Positions 26,785 to 37,028 are shown, counted from the first letter of the stretch. The stretch is DNA of 64,000 nt from Vibrio chagasii (GCF_002954585.1 NZ_MSCI01000003.1:1-64000); one strand, 5' to 3'. Numbers and translations are program-made. The notes: a model not told the origin generated them from the letters alone.

Positions 26785-28431
26785 ATGAAAGGCGCAGAAT
26801 TAGTCGTATCCGCACTAAAGCAGCAAGGAATAGAGACCGTATTTGGCTACCCAGGTGGTGCCATCATGCCAATCTACGATGCACTTTATGACGGCGGAGT
26901 TGAACATATCTTATGTCGCCATGAGCAAGGCGCAGCAATGGCTGCGATCGGTATGGCTCGTGCAACACAAGATGTGGCAGTGTGTATGGCAACCTCAGGC
27001 CCTGGTGCTACTAACCTAGTCACAGGCCTAGCCGATGCCTTTATGGATTCTATCCCACTGGTTGCAATCACAGGTCAAGTTGCAAGCTCCCACATAGGTA
27101 CCGATGCATTCCAAGAGATGGATGTGATTGGTATGTCTCTATCATGTACTAAACACAGCTATCTAGTCACCAACATTGAAGAGCTAGCTCCAACACTAGC
27201 CGAAGCGTTTGTGGTAGCAAAATCTGGCCGACCAGGCCCCGTTATCGTTGATATCGCAAAAGATGTTCAACTGGCTGAAGCTCCTGTTAACTCTCTTCCG
27301 GAATTTACTCCTCCTGCAATTCCAGTTGCGACAACCGATGCGATTGAGCAGGCACAATACCTCTTATCTCAAGCAACCCGCCCTGTTTTATACGTAGGTG
27401 GTGGTGTGCAACTAGCAAAAGCTACCGACGCAGTTCGTGAGTTCTTACGTCTAAACCCAATGCCAGCAGTAAGTACATTAAAAGGTTTAGGTACCATTGA
27501 GCGTGATGACCCACACTACTTAGGCATGTTAGGTATGCACGGCACCAAAGCCGCTAACCTAGTAGTTCAAGAGAGTGATTTATTGATTGTTGTTGGTGCT
27601 CGTTTTGATGACCGAGTAACTGGCAAGCTCGATACCTTTGCACCTCATGCTAAGGTTATTCATATCGATATCGATGCAGCTGAGTTCAGCAAACTGCGTC
27701 TGGCTAATGCGCCAATTCGTGGTGACATCAACAAGATCATGCCTCAACTAGAGCTTACTCAGGATATCTCTTCTTGGGTTCACCACTCAGAAGGCCTACG
27801 TAGCTCATTCAAGTGGCGCTATGATCACCCTGGCGATCTGATCTTTGCTCCACTGCTGTTGAAACAGCTGTCAGACATGATGCCAGCAAGCTCTATCGTT
27901 TCAACCGATGTGGGCCAACACCAAATGTGGGCTGCGCAACACATTCAACCTCGCGATCCACAGAACTTCATCACCTCTGCCGGTTTAGGCACCATGGGCT
28001 TTGGTTTACCTGCCGCTATGGGTGCTTCGGTTGGCCGTCCTAATGACCAATCTATCCTTATCTCTGGCGATGGCTCATTCATGATGAATGTGCAAGAGCT
28101 TGGTACGCTAAAGCGCCGTCAAATCCCAGTGAAGATGGTACTGCTAAACAACTCTCGCTTGGGTATGGTTCGTCAATGGCAATCGCTGTTCTTTGATGGT
28201 CGCCATAGTGAAACCATCTTAGATGACAACCCAGACTTCGTTATGCTTGCAAAAGCGTTCGATATTCCAGGCAAGACCATCACTCGCAAAGAAGAAGTAG
28301 AACCCGCTCTAAAAGAGATGCTTGAGAGCAAGACGGCTTACTTACTTCATGTTCTTATCGATGAAGAAGAGAACGTATGGCCACTAGTACCGCCAGGTGC
28401 TTCAAACAGTGATATGTTGGAGAACACATAA
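26785..28431 (+). CDS. ilvG: Acetolactate synthase II, large subunit
   Basis: This ThDP-dependent enzyme condenses two pyruvates, or pyruvate with 2-oxobutyrate, in valine, leucine and isoleucine synthesis. The 548 residues have the PYR domain with catalytic Glu47 (CRHEQGAAMAA), the FAD-binding middle domain and the ThDP motif GDGSFMMN...LNN near the C terminus. The frame is intact, unlike E. coli K-12 where ilvG is frameshifted. The ilvM start lies one base after its stop. Confidence 0.97.
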   Translation: MKGAELVVSALKQQGIETVFGYPGGAIMPIYDALYDGGVEHILCRHEQGAAMAAIGMARATQDVAVCMATSGPGATNLVTGLADAFMDSIPLVAITGQVASSHIGTDAFQEMDVIGMSLSCTKHSYLVTNIEELAPTLAEAFVVAKSGRPGPVIVDIAKDVQLAEAPVNSLPEFTPPAIPVATTDAIEQAQYLLSQATRPVLYVGGGVQLAKATDAVREFLRLNPMPAVSTLKGLGTIERDDPHYLGMLGMHGTKAANLVVQESDLLIVVGARFDDRVTGKLDTFAPHAKVIHIDIDAAEFSKLRLANAPIRGDINKIMPQLELTQDISSWVHHSEGLRSSFKWRYDHPGDLIFAPLLLKQLSDMMPASSIVSTDVGQHQMWAAQHIQPRDPQNFITSAGLGTMGFGLPAAMGASVGRPNDQSILISGDGSFMMNVQELGTLKRRQIPVKMVLLNNSRLGMVRQWQSLFFDGRHSETILDDNPDFVMLAKAFDIPGKTITRKEEVEPALKEMLESKTAYLLHVLIDEEENVWPLVPPGASNSDMLENT

Positions 28432-28432
28432 C

Positions 28433-28717
28433 ATGAAAAGATACCTATTAGACATCAAAGCCGATGATAAGCCAGTACTACTAGAGCGTGTTCTTCGTGT
28501 TATTCGTCACCGTGGTTTCATCGTTAAGCAAGTAGCCGGCACTCAGAACCATGAAAGCAAGATCGCCAGCGTTGAGATCATTGTCGACAGTGAGCGCCCA
28601 ATCTCCTTTTTGGTCAATCAAATCGAAAAACTGTGGGATGTGCGTACCGTTGACGTTATCTCTATCAGTCGTAATGAATTGCCAAACAACAACTTACAAC
28701 AAAAGATAAGTGCATAA
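28433..28717 (+). CDS. ilvM: Acetolactate synthase II, small subunit
   Basis: This ACT-domain regulatory subunit activates IlvG. The 94 residues form a single ferredoxin-like ACT fold (RYLLDIKADDKPVLLERVLR and ASVEIIVDSERP). The ATG begins one base after the ilvG stop, so translation is coupled; the frame open upstream inside ilvG is not used. Confidence 0.94.
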   Translation: MKRYLLDIKADDKPVLLERVLRVIRHRGFIVKQVAGTQNHESKIASVEIIVDSERPISFLVNQIEKLWDVRTVDVISISRNELPNNNLQQKISA

Positions 28718-28729
28718 GGAACCGCAAAC

Positions 28730-29683
28730 ATGACAGCAAAAACGGCAGACTATATTTGGTTTAACGGTGAAATGGTTCCTTGGGCAGAGGCGAACGTTCA
28801 CGTCTTAACCCATGCAATGCACTATGGTACTTCAGTGTTTGAAGGCGTTCGTTGCTACGACACGCCAAAAGGTCCGGTGATCTTCCGTCACCCAGAACAC
28901 GCAAAGCGCCTAAAAGACTCAGCAAAAATCTACCGATTCCCGATTCCTTACACTGAAGAAGAGATCATGGAAGCGACTCGTGAAACGCTTCGCCAAAACA
29001 AGCTAGAGTCTGCGTACATCCGCCCTCTAGGCTTTGTTGGTAACGTGGGTTTGGGTGTATGTCCTCCAGAAAATACTGAGATGGACCTTATCATCGCCGC
29101 TTTCCCTTGGGGCTCTTACCTAGGCGAAGAAGCGCTAGAAAATGGCGTAGATGCGATGATCTCAAGCTGGAACCGTGCGGCTCCAAACACCATCCCAACA
29201 GCTGCAAAAGCGGGTGGTAATTATCTATCTTCACTACTGGTTGGTGGTGAAGCACGTCGTCATGGCTACGACGAAGGTATCGCTCTCTGTGTCGATGGTT
29301 ACCTTTCTGAAGGTGCGGGTGAGAACATCTTTGTTGTCCGCAATGGCGTGCTATCTACACCACCAGCGACCAGTGCAATTCTGCCGGGCATCACGCGTGA
29401 TTCAATCATGACGCTAGCAAAAGACATGGGGTATGAGATCCGTGAAGAGAACATTGCTCGCGAAGCGCTATACCTTGCCGACGAAGTCTTCATGACAGGC
29501 ACAGCAGCGGAAATTGTTCCAGTTCGCAGTGTAGACAAAATTACAGTAGGTGAAGGCAAACGCGGTCCTATCACTGAAAAAGTTCAAGCGGCTTACTTTG
29601 GTCTTTTCAATGGTACCACTGAAGATAAGTGGGGCTGGCTAGACTATGTTTACCCAGAAAACCAAACTTCAGAAAATCAGTAA
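28730..29683 (+). CDS. ilvE: Branched-chain amino acid aminotransferase
   Basis: The PLP enzyme makes the last transamination to valine, leucine and isoleucine. The 317 residues show a fold-type IV pattern: HYGTSVFEGVRCY near residue 31, the PLP lysine in TAAKAGGNYLSS (about 160) and SEGAGENIFVV and FMTGTAAEIVPV near the C terminus. It lies 12 bases after ilvM in the operon. Confidence 0.97.
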   Translation: MTAKTADYIWFNGEMVPWAEANVHVLTHAMHYGTSVFEGVRCYDTPKGPVIFRHPEHAKRLKDSAKIYRFPIPYTEEEIMEATRETLRQNKLESAYIRPLGFVGNVGLGVCPPENTEMDLIIAAFPWGSYLGEEALENGVDAMISSWNRAAPNTIPTAAKAGGNYLSSLLVGGEARRHGYDEGIALCVDGYLSEGAGENIFVVRNGVLSTPPATSAILPGITRDSIMTLAKDMGYEIREENIAREALYLADEVFMTGTAAEIVPVRSVDKITVGEGKRGPITEKVQAAYFGLFNGTTEDKWGWLDYVYPENQTSENQ

Positions 29684-29716
29684 GCAACAGCCAAATATTT
29701 TATAAGGATTTAAGCA

Positions 29717-31558
29717 ATGCCAATCTATCGTTCAGCAACGACTACCCACGGACGCAACATGGCTGGTGCGCGCGCTTTATGGCGTGCAACTGGCGTTAAA
29801 GATGATGACTTCGGTAAGCCAATCATCGCAGTTGTAAACTCTTTCACTCAATTCGTACCAGGCCACGTTCACCTTAAAGATATGGGCCAATTGGTTGCGG
29901 GTGAAATCGAGAAAGCGGGCGGTATCGCTAAAGAATTCAACACTATCGCAGTTGATGATGGTATCGCAATGGGTCACGGCGGCATGCTGTACTCACTGCC
30001 ATCACGTGAGCTTATCGCAGACTCAGTCGAGTACATGGTTAACGCTCACTGTGCGGATGCGATGGTATGTATCTCTAACTGTGACAAAATCACTCCGGGA
30101 ATGATGATGGCGGCTATGCGCCTAAACATCCCAGTGATCTTTGTATCAGGCGGGCCAATGGAAGCAGGTAAAACCAAGCTTTCCGATCAAATCATCAAGC
30201 TAGACCTTGTTGATGCGATGATCCAAGGTGCCGATCCAACAATTTCAGATGAGCAAAGTGAGCAAGTAGAGCGCTCTGCATGTCCAACATGTGGTTCATG
30301 TTCAGGTATGTTCACGGCTAACTCAATGAACTGTCTAACCGAAGCGCTTGGCCTGTCTCAGCCAGGTAACGGTTCTATGCTAGCAACCCACGCTGACCGT
30401 GAAGAGCTATTCATCAATGCCGGTAAACGTATCGTTGACCTGACTAAGCGTTACTACGAGCAAGATGACGCATCAGCACTTCCTCGCAATATCGCGAACC
30501 GCGCAGCCTTTGAAAATGCGATGGCTCTAGATATCGCGATGGGTGGTTCGAGTAACACTGTTCTTCACCTATTGGCAGCGGCTCAAGAGGGTGAAGTCGA
30601 CTTTGATATGGGCGATATCGACGAGATGTCTCGCCGTGTTCCACACCTATGTAAAGTGGCTCCTTCAACACCGAAATACCACATGGAAGACGTTCACCGC
30701 GCTGGTGGTGTAATGGCTATCCTAGGTGAACTAGACCGTGCTGGCCTATTGAACAACCAAACTCGCACTGTACTTGGCCTAAGCATGCAAGAGCAGCTAG
30801 CTCAATACGACATTATGCAGACAGAAGACGAAGCGGTACTTAAGTTCTTCCGCGCTGGCCCTGCTGGCATTCGTACTACCAAAGCCTTCTCGCAAGATTG
30901 TCGTTGGGATCGCCTTGATGACGACCGTAAAGAAGGTTGTATTCGTACTAAAGAGAACGCATTCAGCCAAGAAGGTGGCCTAGCGGTACTTTCAGGCAAC
31001 ATTGCCGTTGACGGTTGTATCGTTAAGACAGCCGGTGTTGATGAAGAGAACCTGAAATTCCAAGGTCCTGCTATCGTATTTGAAAGCCAAGACACAGCCG
31101 TAGAAGGCATCTTAGGCGGCAAAGTAAAAGCGGGTGAAGTGGTTGTTATCCGTTACGAAGGCCCTAAAGGTGGTCCGGGCATGCAAGAGATGCTTTACCC
31201 AACGACTTACCTAAAATCGATGGGCTTAGGTAAGTCTTGTGCACTACTAACCGATGGTCGTTTCTCTGGTGGTACATCGGGTCTATCTATCGGTCACGCT
31301 TCTCCAGAAGCAGCAAGTGGCGGTACTATCGGCCTGGTTCAAGATGGCGACATCATCACTATCGACATCCCTAGCCGTTCGATCACACTGGATGTGCCTG
31401 AAGCTGAGCTAGAAGCACGTCGTGTTAAGCAGGATGCACTAGGCTGGAAACCAGCAGACCGTCAACGTGAAGTATCATTCGCACTAAAAGCTTACGCAAG
31501 CATGGCAACCAGTGCCGATAAAGGCGCGGTACGTGATAAGTCGAAGCTTGAGGGCTAA
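29717..31558 (+). CDS. ilvD: Dihydroxyacid dehydratase
   Basis: This iron-sulphur dehydratase gives the 2-keto acids of valine and isoleucine. The 613 residues contain the cluster cysteines in ISNCDKITPGM (about 122) and CPTCGSCSGMFTANSMN (about 195), and the C-terminal TDGRFSGGTSGLSIGH signature. It lies 33 bases after ilvE. Confidence 0.98.
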   Translation: MPIYRSATTTHGRNMAGARALWRATGVKDDDFGKPIIAVVNSFTQFVPGHVHLKDMGQLVAGEIEKAGGIAKEFNTIAVDDGIAMGHGGMLYSLPSRELIADSVEYMVNAHCADAMVCISNCDKITPGMMMAAMRLNIPVIFVSGGPMEAGKTKLSDQIIKLDLVDAMIQGADPTISDEQSEQVERSACPTCGSCSGMFTANSMNCLTEALGLSQPGNGSMLATHADREELFINAGKRIVDLTKRYYEQDDASALPRNIANRAAFENAMALDIAMGGSSNTVLHLLAAAQEGEVDFDMGDIDEMSRRVPHLCKVAPSTPKYHMEDVHRAGGVMAILGELDRAGLLNNQTRTVLGLSMQEQLAQYDIMQTEDEAVLKFFRAGPAGIRTTKAFSQDCRWDRLDDDRKEGCIRTKENAFSQEGGLAVLSGNIAVDGCIVKTAGVDEENLKFQGPAIVFESQDTAVEGILGGKVKAGEVVVIRYEGPKGGPGMQEMLYPTTYLKSMGLGKSCALLTDGRFSGGTSGLSIGHASPEAASGGTIGLVQDGDIITIDIPSRSITLDVPEAELEARRVKQDALGWKPADRQREVSFALKAYASMATSADKGAVRDKSKLEG

Positions 31559-31561
31559 TCT

Positions 31562-33106
31562 ATGAGTGATGACACGGTCAGTCCCCAAAAACAAACTGGC
31601 GCAGATTATCTGCGTCAGATCCTGAGAGCGCCAGTTTACGAAGCAGCAATAGTGACACCTCTGCAAGAGATGCCTCGTTTAAGTGCTCGTATTGGTAATC
31701 AGGTTCAGCTAAAGCGCGAAGACCGTCAGCCGGTCCACTCGTTCAAGCTACGTGGTGCCTACAACATGGTATCAAGCCTTTCAGAGCAGCAGAAAGCCGC
31801 AGGTGTGATTGCCGCATCTGCAGGTAACCATGCTCAAGGTATGGCACTGTCCGGTTCTAAGCTTGGTATTCAAACCACGATTGTGATGCCAAAAACCACA
31901 CCAGACATCAAAGTTGATGCTGTTCGTGGCTTTGGCGGTAACGTGGTTCTGCACGGCAGTAATTTTGATGAAGCGAAAGCTGAAGCAGAGCGCCTTTCTG
32001 CTGAACATGGCTATACCTTTGTACCTCCTTTCGATCACCCATTGGTGATCGCAGGACAAGGCACTATGGGTATGGAAATGCTTCAACAAAATGGCCACAT
32101 GGATTACATCTTTGTGCCTGTCGGTGGCGGTGGTTTGGCTGCTGGTGTTGCTGTGCTGGTTAAGCAGCTGATGCCAGAGATTAAAGTCATCGCAGTTGAA
32201 CCCGAAGACTCATCTTGCTTGAAAGCAGCGCTAGATGCCGGCGAACCAGTGATACTGGATCAAGTCAGCATGTTTGCCGATGGCGTTGCGGTTAAGCGCA
32301 TTGGTGAAGAGACATTCCGTCTGTGTCAGCAGTACATCGATGGTCACATTGCTGTGTCTAGCGATGAGATCTGCTCTGCGGTGAAAGACATCTTTGAAGA
32401 TACTCGCGCAATTGCCGAACCTTCTGGAGCGCTTGCTCTAGCAGGATTGAAGAAGTTTGCTGAGCAGAACCAACTGCAAGGCAAGCAGCTGGCAACGGTA
32501 CTGTCTGGTGCCAATACCAACTTCCATGGTTTGCGCTATGTGTCTGAACGTTGTGAATTGGGTGAGAAGCGTGAAGGTCTGCTTGCGGTTACTATTCCTG
32601 AACGACAAGGTGCCTTCCTAGAATTCTGTAATATCATTGGCGGCCGCGCTGTGACTGAGTTTAACTACCGTCATAACGATGACAGCCTAGCGAACATCTT
32701 CGTCGGTGTACGTCTCAATGGCGGGCAAGAAGAACTCGACCACATCATCAACGACCTACGTGAAGGTGGCTATCCAGTCGTCGACCTGTCTGATGATGAG
32801 ATGGCAAAACTGCACATTCGCTACATGATTGGTGGCAAGCCATCAAAACCATTGAAAGAACGCCTGTACAGCTTTGAGTTTCCAGAATACCCAGGTGCAT
32901 TGATTAAGTTCCTTGATACCTTAGGTACTCACTGGAATATCAGCCTGTTCAACTACCGTAACCACGGTGCTGATTACGGCCGCGTATTATGTGGCTTTGA
33001 ACTGGATGATGAAGATTTGGCTCAGTTCTCTACTCACCTGAGAGAGCTTGGTTACCAGTGTAAAGATGAGACCAATAACCCTTCTTACAAGTTCTTCTTG
33101 TCATAA
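31562..33106 (+). CDS. ilvA: Threonine deaminase, biosynthetic
   Basis: The PLP enzyme turns threonine into 2-oxobutyrate, the committed step to isoleucine, and is normally inhibited by isoleucine. The 514 residues have the catalytic domain (PLP lysine in SFKLRGAYNM, about 62; glycine loop PVGGGGLAAGV) and two C-terminal ACT-like domains (about 335-410 and 430-510), the full-length regulated form. Starts 3 bases after ilvD; last gene of the operon. Confidence 0.97.
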   Translation: MSDDTVSPQKQTGADYLRQILRAPVYEAAIVTPLQEMPRLSARIGNQVQLKREDRQPVHSFKLRGAYNMVSSLSEQQKAAGVIAASAGNHAQGMALSGSKLGIQTTIVMPKTTPDIKVDAVRGFGGNVVLHGSNFDEAKAEAERLSAEHGYTFVPPFDHPLVIAGQGTMGMEMLQQNGHMDYIFVPVGGGGLAAGVAVLVKQLMPEIKVIAVEPEDSSCLKAALDAGEPVILDQVSMFADGVAVKRIGEETFRLCQQYIDGHIAVSSDEICSAVKDIFEDTRAIAEPSGALALAGLKKFAEQNQLQGKQLATVLSGANTNFHGLRYVSERCELGEKREGLLAVTIPERQGAFLEFCNIIGGRAVTEFNYRHNDDSLANIFVGVRLNGGQEELDHIINDLREGGYPVVDLSDDEMAKLHIRYMIGGKPSKPLKERLYSFEFPEYPGALIKFLDTLGTHWNISLFNYRNHGADYGRVLCGFELDDEDLAQFSTHLRELGYQCKDETNNPSYKFFLS

Positions 33107-33123
33107 GAGCGAGTTACCGAAAC

Positions 33124-33152
33124 AAAAGAGCGAGTTTTCACTCGCTCTTTTT
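33124..33152 (+). terminator. Terminator of the ilv operon
   Basis: AAAAGAGCGAG-TTTTCA-CTCGCTCTTTTT is a strong intrinsic terminator 18 bases after ilvA. Confidence 0.88.
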
Positions 33153-33177
33153 GATCTTGCCGAGAAAGATCTTTCAA

Positions 33178-34092
33178 CTAGATCGCTTTGCGATGATCCA
33201 ACCAATCTCGGTGAAGTTGTTCACTGGATCCTAAATAGTTGACCATCCACTCGATCAACTTGTGGTTATCGTCTTTTCGCCACACCAAGCAGCACTGACT
33301 CAACGGGCTTGGTTCTGGCAATATTTTCTCCAACAGCAAACCTTGCTCGATAATCGGCGCGGCAATATGCCTTGGCATGTAACCTACTCCAACGCCGTTC
33401 TTCAGGCATTCAATAGCGCTATACCAGTTAGGCAACAACAAACGCCTTTGATTGGCGTAGTGTCCTGTATGGCGCTTAGGCAACACGCTTGAGGTGTCAT
33501 CCAAACAGATAGCTGGATATTGGCTCACGAACTCTTCATTGAGGTTCTGTTCGCGCACACACGGGTGACTTGGCGACATTACAAACGCCCAATCTAATTG
33601 CCCCATGTCTTTGACTTCAAAATCACCCCCCACTGGCACCGCAGAGGTCGCACCAATCACTATATCCGCTCGACCTTGTGCTATTGCCTCCCAAGAGCCG
33701 TTAAACACTTCCATGTTGATCTGTAGCTCAGCAAACTCAAAAGTTTGATAAAACTCTTCAATCATCGGCTTCATCTTGTCGAGCTTCACAACATTGTCGA
33801 GCGTAAGGCGCAGGGTTTTCTTCCAACCACGAGCTGCTCGACGAGTCTGGGCACTGACCTCTTCCATCTGCCTCAGTAGTACACGCGCCTCTTCAATGAA
33901 CAGTTCACCTGCCGGAGTAAGCTCAACCTTTCTTGGTAAACGCCTGAAAAGTAAAACATCCAGTTCTTGCTCGACTTGTCTGACACCATAGCTGATCGCC
34001 GAGGGCACTTTGTGCAATTGCTCAGCCGCCGCGGTAAAGCTACCCAAGCGCGCCACCGTATCGAGCATTTCTAAAGAAGATTTAGAGAACAT
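33178..34092 (-). CDS. punR: LysR-type regulator, PunR-like
   Basis: The 304-residue protein has an N-terminal winged helix-turn-helix (GSFTAAAEQLHKVPSAISYGVRQVEQEL) and a periplasmic-binding-like effector domain. By eye it resembles E. coli PunR (YdhB) closely, including VPSAISY, EVFNGSWEA, GATSAVPVGG and the C-terminal CCLVW segment. PunR activates the purine-nucleoside transporter gene, and here too it is divergent from a PunC-like gene. Confidence 0.85.
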   Translation of the reverse strand: MFSKSSLEMLDTVARLGSFTAAAEQLHKVPSAISYGVRQVEQELDVLLFRRLPRKVELTPAGELFIEEARVLLRQMEEVSAQTRRAARGWKKTLRLTLDNVVKLDKMKPMIEEFYQTFEFAELQINMEVFNGSWEAIAQGRADIVIGATSAVPVGGDFEVKDMGQLDWAFVMSPSHPCVREQNLNEEFVSQYPAICLDDTSSVLPKRHTGHYANQRRLLLPNWYSAIECLKNGVGVGYMPRHIAAPIIEQGLLLEKILPEPSPLSQCCLVWRKDDNHKLIEWMVNYLGSSEQLHRDWLDHRKAI

Positions 34093-34199
34093 AAGCCTTC
34101 AAATTTTTTGATTGATAACCACATATTTTAGCGTTTTATTTTATCAGATCCGAAAAATAGAATGTCAGCATAAATAAACAGGGACTTTCACCTCTGTAT

Positions 34200-34218
34200 A
34201 TCAAACAATTTTTTTGAT
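34200..34218. promoter_or_regulatory. Candidate LysR-type operator between punR and punC
   Basis: ATCAAA-N7-TTTGAT is an inverted repeat in the divergent intergenic region, about 40 bases before punC. It fits a LysR half-site pair, but the true PunR motif is not known to me. Confidence 0.35.
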
Positions 34219-34255
34219 GATAAAAACATCACTATTTTTAGCGTAATGGCATCTT

Positions 34256-35467
34256 ATGAATATTTCTAAATTTCAATTGGTCTACCTTGCAGTACTTTCA
34301 ATGCTAGGCTTTATCGCGACCGATATGTACCTTCCTGCATTTAAGGCGATGGAGATCGATTTCGCAACCGGCCCTGAGCAGATCGCACTATCTCTTACTG
34401 TGTTCCTTGGCGGTATGGCAATGGGTCAACTGCTTTGGGGATTAGCGAGTGATAAATATGGTCACCGCAATACGCTGGCGGTTGGTCTTTTTATTTTCAC
34501 GGCCGCTTCGTTCGGTTTGGCATTCAGTACTGAGGTATGGCACCTACTGACGCTGCGCTTCATTCAAGCGATTGGCGTATGTGCACCAGCGGTAATCTGG
34601 CAAGCGATGGTTATCAAGCGCTACTCTGAGAGCAGCAGCCAACAAATTTTTGCAACCATCATGCCTTTGGTGGCACTGTCTCCAGCTCTGGCACCTCAAC
34701 TTGGTGTACTACTGGCAGATAACTTTGGCTGGCACAGCATCTTCGTGACCTTAACACTAATGGGTGCGCTGCTAGTGGCAACTACTATGGCTCAACCAAA
34801 AGAAGCGCCAGAAGTAAAACAAACATCAGTTAAGACTGATATCAAGATGTTGCTTAAATCGAAGCCTTACGTGGGTAACGTATTGATGTTTGCATCAGCT
34901 TCTGCGGCATTCTTTGCTTACCTAACGGGTATGCCTGAGATCATGGCTCAGCTAGGCTATGAAGCAAAAGACATCGGTCTGAGCTTCATCCCACAAACGA
35001 TCGCATTCATGGCGGGTGGTTACTTCGGTAAGCAAGCCGTGAAGAAATATGGTGATGGTGTGGTACTAAGAAATCTGATTGGTTTGTTCAGCGTTGCTGC
35101 AATGCTTATCTTTATCGCATCACAGTGGGAGCTGACATCAATCTGGCCTCTACTTGCACCCTTCTGTCTGATTGCCGTAGCAAATGGCGCACTTTACCCA
35201 ATCGTGGTAAACCGTGCTCTATCAAGTGCGAAACAAAGCCCAGCAACAGCAGCTGGTCTACAGAATAGCTTGCAAATCAGCATCAGCGGTCTATCAAGCG
35301 CATTGGTAGCAGCAATGGCAAGCCAAGCACTAAGTGCAACAGGTATTGCAGTTGTAATTTGTTTAGGCGCTCTGTGGATTGGCTACATTGTGTCGAACAA
35401 AGAGCTTTCAGAACACTTTGCAGCACCAGATAACTCCCGTGTTGTAGCAGAAGAGAAGCAAGACTAG
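34256..35467 (+). CDS. punC: MFS transporter, PunC-like (Bcr/CflA family)
   Basis: The 403-residue protein has twelve predicted membrane segments and the MFS loop motif GLASDKYGHRNTLAVG. It aligns by eye with E. coli PunC (YdhC): LGFIATDMYLPAF, GVCAPAVIWQAMV, IMPLVALSPALAPQLG and ANGALYPIVV are nearly the same. PunC imports purine nucleosides; older annotation calls such proteins Bcr/CflA drug efflux pumps. Pairing with punR supports the nucleoside assignment. Confidence 0.85.
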   Translation: MNISKFQLVYLAVLSMLGFIATDMYLPAFKAMEIDFATGPEQIALSLTVFLGGMAMGQLLWGLASDKYGHRNTLAVGLFIFTAASFGLAFSTEVWHLLTLRFIQAIGVCAPAVIWQAMVIKRYSESSSQQIFATIMPLVALSPALAPQLGVLLADNFGWHSIFVTLTLMGALLVATTMAQPKEAPEVKQTSVKTDIKMLLKSKPYVGNVLMFASASAAFFAYLTGMPEIMAQLGYEAKDIGLSFIPQTIAFMAGGYFGKQAVKKYGDGVVLRNLIGLFSVAAMLIFIASQWELTSIWPLLAPFCLIAVANGALYPIVVNRALSSAKQSPATAAGLQNSLQISISGLSSALVAAMASQALSATGIAVVICLGALWIGYIVSNKELSEHFAAPDNSRVVAEEKQD

Positions 35468-35482
35468 TTTCTAGCTTTATAG

Positions 35483-35514
35483 AAAAGCCAGTAGCGGTCA
35501 ACGCTACTGGCTTT
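35483..35514. terminator. Bidirectional terminator between punC and glmU
   Basis: AAAAGCCAGTAGCG / CGCTACTGGCTTT is a long GC stem between convergent genes and can serve both. Confidence 0.83.
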
Positions 35515-35542
35515 GATAGGAGTCTCAGATAGGAGTTGAAGC

Positions 35543-36901
35543 TTATTTCTTCGTTGGGCGCTGCCAATCCGCAATCTTGCGCTCTTTAGCACGACTGATT
35601 ACCAATTCATTTTCAGAAACATCACGCGTTACCGTTGAACCCGCGCCTACTGTCGCGCCATTGCCGATAGTAACAGGGGCGATTAATTGGCTATCAGAAC
35701 CAACGAATACGTCATCGCCGATGATAGTCTTAAACTTGTTCGCACCATCGTAGTTACAAGTAATAGTACCAGCACCAACGTTAACACGCTGGCCAATCTC
35801 AGCATCACCTAAGTAAGTAAGGTGGTTCGCTTTAGAACCTTCACCAAGACGAGTGTTCTTCACTTCAACAAAGTTACCAACGTGCGAATCATTACGCATG
35901 TCAGCACCTGGACGTAGACGAGTAAATGGACCAACGGTACAGTCTTCACCAACAGTTGCACCTTCAATTACGCTGTATGGGCGAATAACCGTGTTGTCAT
36001 CAATTTCACAGTCTTTTAAAACACATCCAGTGCCGATAACCACGTTATCACCAATACTTACGCTGCCTTCAATAATAACGTTGGTATCGATCTCAACGTC
36101 CATACCACACTGCAGTTCGCCACGTAGATCAAAACGGCTAGGGTCGCGTAACATAACGCCCTGCTTCAATAGTTTGTCAGCTTGCTCTGCTTGGTAAGCA
36201 CGTTCTAGACGAGCCAGTTGAGAGCGATCGTTCACGCCTTCAACTTCAATTGGGCTAACTGGATGTACCGCTTCTACCGCACGACCTTCATCGTGAGCCG
36301 CAGCAATAACGTCAGTCAGGTAGTATTCACCTTGCGCGTTGTCATTGCTTAAACCAGACAACCAGCGCTTGAGATCACCACCCGTCGCAACCATAACGCC
36401 AGTGTTGATCTCTTTGATAAGCTTCTGCTCATCCGTTGCATCTTTTTGTTCAACGATAGCCACTACTGGGCCATTGCGACGAATGATACGGCCGTAACCC
36501 ATTGGGTTATCCAGCACAACCGTAAGTAGTGCAATACCACCGTTTGGCTGAGCATCTAATAGGTTTTCAATAGTTTCAGGCGAGATAAGAGGAACATCAC
36601 CGTAAAGCACCAGTACTTTCTCATCATCAGCAAAGTGCGCTGATGCCTGATCAACCGCGTGACCTGTACCTAACTGCTCTGCTTGCAGTGCCCAATTTAC
36701 CGATTCCTCAGCCAAAGTAGCCTTCATCTGATCACCACCATGGCCGTAAACCAAGTGTATATTTTGAGCGCCTAGACCATTACAGGTATCGATCACATGC
36801 TTCACCATTGGTTTGCCTGCAAGAGTATGCAGAACCTTTGGTGTGTTTGAGTACATGCGAGTACCTTTGCCCGCTGCAAGAATTACCGCGCTAAACTTCA
36901 T
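35543..36901 (-). CDS. glmU: Bifunctional GlmU (UDP-GlcNAc pyrophosphorylase / GlcN-1-P acetyltransferase)
   Basis: Makes UDP-N-acetylglucosamine for peptidoglycan and LPS. The 452 residues combine an N-terminal Rossmann uridyltransferase (LAAGKGTRM at about 7-15) and a C-terminal left-handed beta-helix acetyltransferase (hexapeptide repeats from about 250). ATG 36901 (MKFSAVILAAG) is set by family alignment; the open frame to 36958 is not needed. It follows the atp operon on the same strand but after a terminator. Confidence 0.97.
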   Translation of the reverse strand: MKFSAVILAAGKGTRMYSNTPKVLHTLAGKPMVKHVIDTCNGLGAQNIHLVYGHGGDQMKATLAEESVNWALQAEQLGTGHAVDQASAHFADDEKVLVLYGDVPLISPETIENLLDAQPNGGIALLTVVLDNPMGYGRIIRRNGPVVAIVEQKDATDEQKLIKEINTGVMVATGGDLKRWLSGLSNDNAQGEYYLTDVIAAAHDEGRAVEAVHPVSPIEVEGVNDRSQLARLERAYQAEQADKLLKQGVMLRDPSRFDLRGELQCGMDVEIDTNVIIEGSVSIGDNVVIGTGCVLKDCEIDDNTVIRPYSVIEGATVGEDCTVGPFTRLRPGADMRNDSHVGNFVEVKNTRLGEGSKANHLTYLGDAEIGQRVNVGAGTITCNYDGANKFKTIIGDDVFVGSDSQLIAPVTIGNGATVGAGSTVTRDVSENELVISRAKERKIADWQRPTKK

Positions 36902-37028
36902 TGTAAACCTATCCGACGTAATTTTTATTAAGCTGATATTGTAACCGTTTTGAGGCAAAAACTTAAATCGTAATAACCATTTAATCGGTAGCGATACGTA
37001 AAGTGAGCACTCATGAAAATGCCAAAAA

